64,000 nt of DNA, from the NCBI GenBank assembly GCA_050290225.1, contig JBNKHG010000052.1, forward strand, positions 1 through 64,000. The letters are read 5' to 3'. Source of the DNA: JBNKHG01 sp050290225. GTDB taxonomy: Bacteria > Pseudomonadota > Gammaproteobacteria > Pseudomonadales > Cellvibrionaceae. Below the pieces are notes generated by a model. The model saw nothing but the letters and a program-made list of their open reading frames with translations, was not told the DNA's origin and did not search any database. Positions 33,289 through 40,119 of the stretch are shown one piece after another (the first letter of the stretch is position 1; each line of letters opens with the position of its first letter). The position numbers and the translations under genes are program-made.

Positions 33289-35064
33289 TTAATGAGAATG
33301 TCGTGGGGTCTTGGCGATAATATTTTTGTACTTGATCATATCCTCAAAAATGGCTCCTTTGTCCATATTGGTAACCTGCTTGCGGTAGATCTCCTGCCAC
33401 CAGGTCTGGCTTGCGGGAACGTTGAAGTCTGTGGTCTCCGCGCGTTGTTGCCACTCTTCTGCAGATACCAAGGCGTTGACAGTGCGGTTGTTGAGATCAA
33501 CGCGTATTCGGTCACCGGTTCGCAGCAGTGACAGGCCTCCCCCGTCGGCGGCTTCCGGGGAGGCGTTGAGGATGGACGGTGAGCCGGAGGTGCCGCTCTG
33601 GCGGCCATCACCGATGGTCGGCAAAGAATTTACGCCTTTTTCAAGCAGTGCCGTTGGCGGTTGCATGTTCACCACTTCAGCGGAACCCGGGTAGCCTTTG
33701 GGACCGGCGCCACGCATCACCAGAATACATTCGGTGTCGATTTCCAGAGCAGGATCATCAATGGCCGCGTGGTAGTGCTCAGGGCCGTCAAAGACAATGG
33801 CGCGGCCGACAAACACATTGGGCTGCTTGGGATCGGACAGGTAGCGCTTCCTGAATTCGTCATCGACAGCGGAGACTTTCATTACGGCCGAGTCAAACAG
33901 ATTGCCCGAGAGCACCATAAGCCCGGCCTCTTCGGTGACGGGTTCACTGATCGATTTGATCACCCGTGAATCAACGACAGTGACGCCTTCGCAATTTTCT
34001 GCCACGGTCTGCCCCGAGACCGTCACGGCAGAACCGTGCAGCAACCCGCTTTTCAGCAGCTCCGAGTTGACGGCCTGTAAACCACCCGCTTTATGGAACT
34101 CCTCGCTTAGGAATTCGCCGACAGGTTGGCAATTCACAATCTGCGGTACTTTCTGGCCACAACGCTGCCAATCCTCTAGCGTTAATTCAACACCGATGTG
34201 GGCGGCTATAGCATTGATATGGATGGGGGCATTAGTGGAGCCGCCTAAGGCCGAGCAGGTGACAATGGCATTTTCAAAAGCTTCTTTTGTGAGCACTTTG
34301 GAGGGCGTCAGATCTTCCCATACCATATCAACAATGCGCTTCCCGGTGTGGTAGGCCATTTGTGCGCGTTCCCGGTAAGGAGCCGGGATGGAGGCACAGC
34401 CGGGCAGCATCATGCCCAAGGCTTCTGCCAGGCAGTTCATGGTGAGTGCCGTTCCCATGGTATTGCAGTGCCCCGCTGACGGGGCCGAACCCGCAGCTTG
34501 AGCCATAAACTGTTCGGTGGTGATCTCGCCGCGGCTCAATTGCCTGCGGGACTCCCAGATCACGGTGCCGGAACCCACACAACGTCCCAGGTATTCACCG
34601 TTCAGCATGGGTCCGCCAGAAAGGGCAATGGCGGGGAGGTTGGTGCTGGCTGCACCCATGATAAGTGCGGGGGTGGTCTTGTCGCACCCGGTAGTGAGCA
34701 CTACGCCGTCCAGAGGGTAACCGTGCAACACCTCAATCAGTGAAATGCACTGCAAATTTCTGTCCAGGGCGGCGGTGGGGCGGCGGCCGGTTTCTTGAAT
34801 CGGGTGGACGGGAAACTCCAGCGGGATTCCGCCGGCATCGCGAATGCCTTGCTTGACCCGTTCGGCCAATTCAATATGGATGCGGTTACAGGGTACGAGA
34901 TCGGAGCCCGTTTGTGCTATACCGATAATCGGGCGATCCGATTGCAGCTCTTCCCGGGTGAGGCCGAAGTTGAGGTAGCGCTCCAGATACAGGGCCGTCA
35001 TACCCGGATCTTCGGGGTTGTTAAACCACTCGCGGCTGCGTAATTCATGTTTTTGTTTGCTCAT
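33289..35064 (-). CDS. IlvD/Edd-family sugar-acid dehydratase
   Basis: A 591-residue iron-sulfur dehydratase. Candidate [2Fe-2S] ligands are Cys59 (LVPCN), Cys127 (TTGCDKTTPA) and Cys200 (SAGHCNTMGTA), and the catalytic Ser segment GRQSGTSGSPSILNASPE is intact. Length and motif spacing match the Caulobacter xylonate dehydratase (XylD) group. Genes beside it (KDGal kinase, KDPGal aldolase) imply a hexonate such as D-galactonate as substrate instead of, or besides, xylonate; in the operon it would yield 2-keto-3-deoxygalactonate. It is the last gene of a minus-strand operon SDR-dgoK-dgoA-dehydratase, 44 bp after dgoA. The exact substrate cannot be read from sequence. Confidence 0.88.
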   Translation of the reverse strand: MSKQKHELRSREWFNNPEDPGMTALYLERYLNFGLTREELQSDRPIIGIAQTGSDLVPCNRIHIELAERVKQGIRDAGGIPLEFPVHPIQETGRRPTAALDRNLQCISLIEVLHGYPLDGVVLTTGCDKTTPALIMGAASTNLPAIALSGGPMLNGEYLGRCVGSGTVIWESRRQLSRGEITTEQFMAQAAGSAPSAGHCNTMGTALTMNCLAEALGMMLPGCASIPAPYRERAQMAYHTGKRIVDMVWEDLTPSKVLTKEAFENAIVTCSALGGSTNAPIHINAIAAHIGVELTLEDWQRCGQKVPQIVNCQPVGEFLSEEFHKAGGLQAVNSELLKSGLLHGSAVTVSGQTVAENCEGVTVVDSRVIKSISEPVTEEAGLMVLSGNLFDSAVMKVSAVDDEFRKRYLSDPKQPNVFVGRAIVFDGPEHYHAAIDDPALEIDTECILVMRGAGPKGYPGSAEVVNMQPPTALLEKGVNSLPTIGDGRQSGTSGSPSILNASPEAADGGGLSLLRTGDRIRVDLNNRTVNALVSAEEWQQRAETTDFNVPASQTWWQEIYRKQVTNMDKGAIFEDMIKYKNIIAKTPRHSH

Positions 35065-35108
35065 AACCCGTTTGTCTTCACTAATCGTTTAAATAACATC
35101 ATATTGGC

Positions 35109-35744
35109 TTAGGCGCGAGAAACTTGTGCTTTCGCGGCGGTAAAGGCTTCGATGGTTTCCTTCGCGCTCTGTCGTATTTCTGTCAGAGGCTTATTGGCTT
35201 TGTAGAGCGAAGAGCCAATACCAAAACCACTGACACCCGCCTGGAGGTATTCCTGCATATTGCTGTTGTGGATGCCGCCAACGGCGAGCATTGGCACGGG
35301 GGGTAATACCGCCACCATGGCCTTTACCGCTGAGGGGCTGACAATGTCGGCGGGAAAGAACTTAATCGCATCGGCTCCGGCCTCGATAGCGGCAAAGGCT
35401 TCGCTCGGTGTGCAGCAACCGGGCATGGAAACCATGTCCAGTTGTTTGGTTCGTTTGATTACATCAAGATTACAGTTCGGTGAGAAGATCAGCTTGCCAC
35501 CGGCCTGGTGTACTTTTTCAACCTCTGCGACGGTGGTGACAGTGCCGGCGCCGATAAGTGCCCGATCGCTGAAACGTTCACTGATTAGAGTGATGGATTC
35601 CAACGGGTCGGGTGAATTTAGCGGGACTTCGATGATACAAAATCCGGATTCAATCAGGTGTGTCGTTATCTCCACCACTTCGACGGGCATTACGCCGCGC
35701 AGAATGGCGACTAAAGGACAATCGTCCAAGTATTGCTTTAGCAT
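35109..35744 (-). CDS. dgoA: 2-dehydro-3-deoxy-6-phosphogalactonate aldolase
   Basis: Cleaves 2-keto-3-deoxy-6-phosphogalactonate to pyruvate and glyceraldehyde-3-phosphate. A 211-residue class I aldolase of the KDPG/KDPGal family: PLVAILRGVMP, FCIIEVPLNSP with the general-acid Glu, and Schiff-base Lys in DAIKFFPADIVSP. The N-terminus and FPADIVSPSAVKAM are closer to KDPGal aldolases than to Eda. Its start overlaps the kinase stop by 7 bp, so the two are co-translated. It is part of the sugar-acid operon. Confidence 0.9.
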   Translation of the reverse strand: MLKQYLDDCPLVAILRGVMPVEVVEITTHLIESGFCIIEVPLNSPDPLESITLISERFSDRALIGAGTVTTVAEVEKVHQAGGKLIFSPNCNLDVIKRTKQLDMVSMPGCCTPSEAFAAIEAGADAIKFFPADIVSPSAVKAMVAVLPPVPMLAVGGIHNSNMQEYLQAGVSGFGIGSSLYKANKPLTEIRQSAKETIEAFTAAKAQVSRA

Positions 35745-36661
35745 AAGTGTTCCTGTTCCGATACACGGCTGGTTTCGATAATACGACTGAGTCCCTGGAT
35801 AATGGTCTGGCTTGCATCGACGTGGGTCGCATTCAAGCCAAACGACTCAGCGGCGAGTCTGTAGAGGTGTTGCAGGGTGTCGTTGCACACTACCAGTATA
35901 TGGGTGGTCGTCGGATAGAGGTTAAGGGCTTCGTCAAATTCGTGGCCAATAACAATCCCGGAGAGGTAGGAGCTAAGCGATTTACCATGCCACTGTTGTG
36001 TTAACTGTTTGGCTCGTGCTGAAAAAATATGATGCAATAAGCCACCGCTGCTTCGGCTATACTGAATGCCCCCAATGAATGAATCTTCATCGATCGGTTC
36101 TTCCTCCAAAATGGCGCCAATGGAACTGTGATTCTTTAACAGTCCAAAGACCTCACCGGTAAAAAAGGTTGAGAAGCGTGTGACGGCTCCAGACTCAACC
36201 CGCGCCCATTTGCTGTGAGTGCCAGGCAAACACACCATGGCATCGGTTAGGCCGGCAACTTCCAACGCGCCAAAAATTTGTACTTCTTCGCCACGCATGA
36301 CATCAGGGGAGCCTGAAGGGCTGTTACCGCAGATGCCCGGCACCACCTGAAGTTTGGTATCAAGGCTAGAGGTTAGGGTACACAGGTGATGGCTCAGGCG
36401 GTCGTTGTCCACAGGGCAGGGCACATAGGGCGTTTCGATCCAGCCATTGCGGCTGCCGATCATTCCTGCCATGACTATCGGGAGCTGCGGCCATTGTTTT
36501 AACCACTCGCCACATGCCTCTATCAGCGTGGATTCAAAGTCGCCATCGGTATGGGCAAATACCCCCTTTGTGTTCTCCACGCAGCCAGCAATCTCACCGG
36601 CTTGATTAATGAGGTAGGCCCGGAAGGAACTTGATCCCCAATCGATGGCAATATACTTCAT
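35738..36661 (-). CDS. dgoK: 2-dehydro-3-deoxygalactonokinase
   Basis: Phosphorylates 2-keto-3-deoxygalactonate with ATP. The 307-residue protein has the DgoK family start YIAIDWGSSSFRAYLIN (phosphate-binding loop), the VMAGMIGSRNGWIETPYVPCP segment and LPGTHSKWARVESG, both distinctive for the family. Length is about normal (292-310). Start and upstream stop overlap in TAATG, so translation is coupled to the SDR gene. Its presence separates this pathway from the non-phosphorylative Weimberg route. Confidence 0.93.
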   Translation of the reverse strand: MKYIAIDWGSSSFRAYLINQAGEIAGCVENTKGVFAHTDGDFESTLIEACGEWLKQWPQLPIVMAGMIGSRNGWIETPYVPCPVDNDRLSHHLCTLTSSLDTKLQVVPGICGNSPSGSPDVMRGEEVQIFGALEVAGLTDAMVCLPGTHSKWARVESGAVTRFSTFFTGEVFGLLKNHSSIGAILEEEPIDEDSFIGGIQYSRSSGGLLHHIFSARAKQLTQQWHGKSLSSYLSGIVIGHEFDEALNLYPTTTHILVVCNDTLQHLYRLAAESFGLNATHVDASQTIIQGLSRIIETSRVSEQEHLC

Positions 36662-37425
36662 TACACGCGACCACCGTCAATGATCAATGATTGCCCCGTA
36701 ATCATGGCGGATGCCGTAGAGGCGAGAAATAGCGCAGAGTTAGACACGTCCTCTTCGGAAATGGTCGTCTTCAGGCACTGTTGAGACAGACACTCTTCCA
36801 AAGCTTCCGGTGTGACCCACAGGCGTTTTTGGCGCTCGGTCATTACCCAGCCGGGAATCAGCGCGTTCACGCGGATATTGTCCGGTCCCAGTTCACGCGC
36901 GAGTGCTTTTGTAAGCCCGATAATGCCTGCCTTGGCGGTAACATAGGCGGGGTAGCCGCTAAGGCCGAGTAAGGCGGAATTGGAGCCGACGTTGATAATG
37001 CTGCCACGACCTTTTTCTTTCATGGTTTCAGCGACCGCTTGAGCGGTAAAGAAGTGAGGGCGCAGATTGGTGTTCAGGGATGCGTCCCAGTCTTCGGGGC
37101 TGAATTCCGATAATTGGTGGCGGGTATCACGCGCCGCATTGTTGATCAGTACATCGGTGCTACCACACCGATTCTCAGCATTTGTGATACAGGTTCTTAA
37201 ATGATCTATATCGGTGATGTCACACTGCTGGAAAAATGGGCGGTTGCCGTTTTCGCTCTCAATGTCATCACAGAGTTTTACGGCGTTATCGGTGTCGAGG
37301 GATACAAAGGACACATTGGCGCCTTGACGAATAAAGGCCCTGACAAAGGCTGCGCCGATACCGGATCCTCCGCCTGTGATGAAAATGTTGGCTCCTTGAA
37401 GATCGGGATATGTGCTGAGTGTCAT
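36661..37425 (-). CDS. SDR-family aldose dehydrogenase
   Basis: About 254 residues of the short-chain dehydrogenase family: NAD(P)-binding FITGGGSGIGAAF, NNAARDT, catalytic Ser in NVGSNSALLG and YVTAK active-site Tyr/Lys. In this operon it probably oxidises the imported aldose (galactose or a relative) at C1 to the lactone for the SMP-30 hydrolase. The frame opens at a GTG (37446), but CAGGAG lies 8 bases before the ATG at 37425, which I chose. It is the first gene of the operon, with a palindromic AT-rich promoter upstream. Substrate identity is inferred from neighbours. Confidence 0.88.
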   Translation of the reverse strand: MTLSTYPDLQGANIFITGGGSGIGAAFVRAFIRQGANVSFVSLDTDNAVKLCDDIESENGNRPFFQQCDITDIDHLRTCITNAENRCGSTDVLINNAARDTRHQLSEFSPEDWDASLNTNLRPHFFTAQAVAETMKEKGRGSIINVGSNSALLGLSGYPAYVTAKAGIIGLTKALARELGPDNIRVNALIPGWVMTERQKRLWVTPEALEECLSQQCLKTTISEEDVSNSALFLASTASAMITGQSLIIDGGRV

Positions 37426-37454
37426 TAATGTGCTCCTGGGAATCACTCGAAGTC

Positions 37455-37474
37455 ATTATAATACTATTTATAAT
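37455..37474 (-). promoter_or_regulatory. GntR-type operator at dgo operon promoter
   Basis: ATTATA (37455-37460) and TATAAT (37469-37474) are inverted with an 8-bp spacer that carries AATACTATT, the core also found in the symporter promoter palindrome. On the minus strand TATAAT is in -10 position for the SDR gene start at 37425. It is a candidate shared site for the regulator encoded at 37987-38703. Confidence 0.6.
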
Positions 37475-37586
37475 ATATAATTTAAGTGGAATTTTCAAGC
37501 CCCCAACCGATTCAGGGTCTCTGTATAAGCGCGGTCTCAGTGCTTGATTATGGCGCCCGGATGGTATGTCTGTGGGCAGCTTGGGT

Positions 37587-37684
37587 AACTACATCCCGGG
37601 CAAGTGGCATCTGGGCCTTGCCAAAACATCCATCCGCTGGAGTGCAAGCTTTTCTGGGGCATGCGACTACTTTAAAGATCGACT
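37587..37684 (+). pseudogene. Possible arylsulfatase fragment
   Basis: A short plus-strand frame contains NYIPGKWHLG and, after about 14 residues, ASFSGACDYFKDRLE. GKWHLG is a hallmark segment of type I sulfatases and the second segment resembles the SFA-x-x-GA-x-xY stretch that follows it in that family. No start codon, upstream catalytic CxPSR motif or downstream domain can be found nearby, so this would be a decayed remnant. Sulfatases commonly sit beside galactan catabolism genes in marine bacteria, which fits the context. The evidence is two short segments only. Confidence 0.35.
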
Positions 37685-37986
37685 GGAAACAAAGGGGCGT
37701 TGGGGGATGAGAATCCCCGGAGGCGTTACCCGGTCGGGCTTACCTTGTCCGGACAGGTAATTAGGGTTACAGCTGTATCCTGGCACTTGTCACCGTCCAC
37801 GATGAGCTTGCGAAAGCGCTTGAGTAACCCGTTGATGATTGGAGCGGCAATCGCGTAAAAATGATCCCCTATCAAGCCGCTGGCCCGCGTTCTGGACATT
37901 GGGAACTGAGTCCCCTGGTTCAGAAACCCTTCTGCCTGCCACTTTATCTGGCCTTGACTGGAGACGAGAGTACAATAGCCGGCACC

Positions 37987-38703
37987 TTAGGCCGACTCAG
38001 ACTCAAGTTCGCTACTGATCAGTTCCAGCGCCTCTGTCTGCATGTCTCTGCTGGCTTTGCGCGCTAACTGCGCATTACCCCTAACAATTGCGTCATAGAG
38101 CTTCTTGTGGGACTTATAGCTGGCAGTATCCACACCCTTGATTCGGTTGGTATAGCGAATACTGACCCGCAACGCGGTTTCGATAAAACTGCGTAACTGC
38201 ATGTAAAACGGATTGCCACAGGCGACCAGAATGGCCAGGTGAAAGGCGATATCGGCTTCCACCGGATCCTCCGGGCCTTCTTCAGCGGCACGCATGCGTT
38301 CAAGCGCTTCACCAATACGCGCTATTTTCTCCGCGTCCTGCTTTTCCGCAGCCAGGGCGGCGGCCTCGGGCTCGACGGCAATACGCAACTGCAGGAACTC
38401 TTTTAGCATTTTGAGTGTAGGCATGCCCCGTAAAATCCAGCTGAGCACGTCAGAATCAAACATATTCCAGTTGTTTTTGGGCTGGATGCTAATGCCCTGG
38501 CGAGGCCGTGAAGAAACTAACCCTTTGGCGGTGAGCATCTTGATGGCTTCGCGCGTGGCGCTACGACTGATATCGTACTCTTCGCACAAATCTGCTTCAG
38601 AGGGCAAGCCCTGCTCGGTGCCATATTTTCCCTGAACGATGGCAATACCCAGCGTGTGCACCAATTGCTGTGTCAAATTACGTCCAGAATGATCCCTATC
38701 CAT
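37987..38703 (-). CDS. GntR-family FCD-domain regulator
   Basis: A 238-residue FadR-type regulator. N-terminal winged helix-turn-helix: LPSEADLCEEYDISRSATREAI then LVSSRPRQGISIQP; C-terminal FCD effector domain with metal-binding His in DIAFHLAILVACGN and SHKKLYDAI. This is the usual regulator type for galactonate and related operons (DgoR-like), repressing until a sugar acid binds. AGGAGC precedes the ATG. Two AT-rich palindromes with a shared AATACTATT core, in the promoters of the symporter and of the SDR operon, are its likely targets. A collapsed paralogue lies at 31724-31909. Confidence 0.9.
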   Translation of the reverse strand: MDRDHSGRNLTQQLVHTLGIAIVQGKYGTEQGLPSEADLCEEYDISRSATREAIKMLTAKGLVSSRPRQGISIQPKNNWNMFDSDVLSWILRGMPTLKMLKEFLQLRIAVEPEAAALAAEKQDAEKIARIGEALERMRAAEEGPEDPVEADIAFHLAILVACGNPFYMQLRSFIETALRVSIRYTNRIKGVDTASYKSHKKLYDAIVRGNAQLARKASRDMQTEALELISSELESESA

Positions 38704-38962
38704 GAGTAAAAAAAGCTCCTGTAAGATTTATATCTATTAATATGTTAAAGCACTTGAAAGGGATAAGCTAGCGAGGCTCAGTGGGTGGAGGCCTCGTATT
38801 TGCTTGGACGGGCGCTGAATGCCCGTGAGAATACTGTAACCCATTGATAACTAAATATTTATTTCCGGGAGGGGACTGCTGCAACTGTTCTCTGGATTGT
38901 GTGATGGGGGCATTAATGTGTGGTTGACCTTCCCGAAACAACAGGGTTAAGCGCTGAGTTTG
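38704..38962. other. Intergenic region
   Basis: 259 bp between the GntR gene start and the fdsD stop, both on the minus strand. It is expected to hold the GntR promoter and the end of the fds operon. No repeat, gene or clear terminator was seen. Confidence 0.5.
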
Positions 38963-39211
38963 TCACACGCTTGGTTGTTGATAGGCTTCAGCCAATTGCA
39001 GCACCGCTTTCAGTGCCAGAGGTTGCAGTTCGCTGCCATCTTCGCTGGCGTAAGCAATGATCTGTTCTTTCATCGGACGCGGCCAGAATCGTTTCAGGTG
39101 ATTGGCTACCTGGTCCACCGTTTGTTGCTGGCTGCCGTGTTCCGGGGAAACCAGATTGTCGGCAATCTGGTTTGTCATAGTGATTAAATGGGGGAGTTGA
39201 CTATCGCTCAT
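38963..39211 (-). CDS. fdsD: Formate dehydrogenase delta subunit
   Basis: An 82-residue small subunit of the NAD-linked formate dehydrogenase: LITMTNQIADNLVSPEHG and VANHLKRFWPRPMKEQIIAYA are the family hallmarks. In related systems FdsD is needed for activity or cofactor assembly. It is the last gene of the fds operon, 27 bp after fdhD. Confidence 0.9.
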   Translation of the reverse strand: MSDSQLPHLITMTNQIADNLVSPEHGSQQQTVDQVANHLKRFWPRPMKEQIIAYASEDGSELQPLALKAVLQLAEAYQQPSV

Positions 39212-39238
39212 GTCTGAATCTCTTTGTGCCTGTCGCAG

Positions 39239-40114
39239 TTACTTTGGAGGGACTGCGCTGGAAAAATGTGGCTGGTGATAAGTAACGTGCCTTTGGGGGC
39301 GGGCAAAACCCACCAGTTGGAGGTTCGCTTGCCGGGCGTAATTCAGGGCCAGGGCGGTGGGCGCCGATACCGCCACCAGCGTACCGATGCCGGCGGCCGC
39401 CGCTTTTTGCACCATCTCATAGCTGGCGCGACTGGAGATCAGGATAAAACCGTTTCCGGTATCGACGTCATTGTGTCGCAGGGCGCCGATAAGTTTGTCG
39501 AGGGCATTGTGGCGACCCACATCTTCACGCACCCAATGGATATGACCGTTGGCGTCACACCAGGCGGCACCGTGGCAAGCGCCGGTCTGGGCTTGCAGTG
39601 GTTGCAGCTTATCCAATTGGGATACCGCCTGTTGAATAGCCTGGTCCGCGATGGCGGGTCGACTCGGTAATCGGGAAATGGGGCGCATGGCCTGCTGCAG
39701 GGATTCTGCGCCGCAGAGTCCACAGCCAGTGCGGCCGGCCAGGTTGCGACGATGATGTTTTAAGGCGCACAGGCGCTGACTGCTGATCGTCAATTGCAGT
39801 TCGATGCCCTGAGGCTGTGGCTTTATGTCCAGGTCGTAGATCTCTTCGGTGTGCTGGACAATGCCTTCGGTCAGGCTGAACCCCAGGGCAAAGTCGGTCA
39901 AGTCAGCGGGACTGGCCATCATGACCGCGTGCGCGATGCCATTGTAACTGAGGGCCACGGCGGTTTCTTCCGCCAGGTTGTCACGGGCAACGGAACGCCC
40001 ATCGGCTTGCCAGCGGGTGACTGCCACCCGCCGCTGAGGTGTCATCATCTCGGTTGGATGCCGCGATGATTCCAATTCCCGTTCTTGGCTCGGGCGCAGC
40101 GCGAACGCGTTCAT
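39239..40114 (-). CDS. fdhD: Formate dehydrogenase accessory sulfurtransferase
   Basis: A 291-residue FdhD protein (FdsC in fds operons) that transfers sulfur to the molybdenum cofactor before insertion into the catalytic subunit. The active-site cysteine motif is GRTGCGLCGAESL, and the family segments NLAEETAVALSYNGIAHAVMMASP and ILISSRASYEMVQKAAAAGI are intact. Five bp after fdsA. Confidence 0.93.
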   Translation of the reverse strand: MNAFALRPSQERELESSRHPTEMMTPQRRVAVTRWQADGRSVARDNLAEETAVALSYNGIAHAVMMASPADLTDFALGFSLTEGIVQHTEEIYDLDIKPQPQGIELQLTISSQRLCALKHHRRNLAGRTGCGLCGAESLQQAMRPISRLPSRPAIADQAIQQAVSQLDKLQPLQAQTGACHGAAWCDANGHIHWVREDVGRHNALDKLIGALRHNDVDTGNGFILISSRASYEMVQKAAAAGIGTLVAVSAPTALALNYARQANLQLVGFARPQRHVTYHQPHFSSAVPPK

Positions 40115-40119
40115 GGCGA

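Larger units (their letters stand above)
37447..37986. other. Intergenic region with gene debris
   Basis: 540 bp between the SDR operon and the GntR gene. It holds an AT-rich operator-like site at 37455-37474 and, on the plus strand near 37560-37690, a frame with sulfatase-like motifs (listed separately). The remainder (37790-37980) has no credible gene; short frames exist on both strands without recognisable similarity. Confidence 0.6.

Noticed and set aside
37790..37975. Short minus-strand frame before the GntR gene
   Set aside because: No ribosome site, no recognisable domain and it lies in apparent gene debris.
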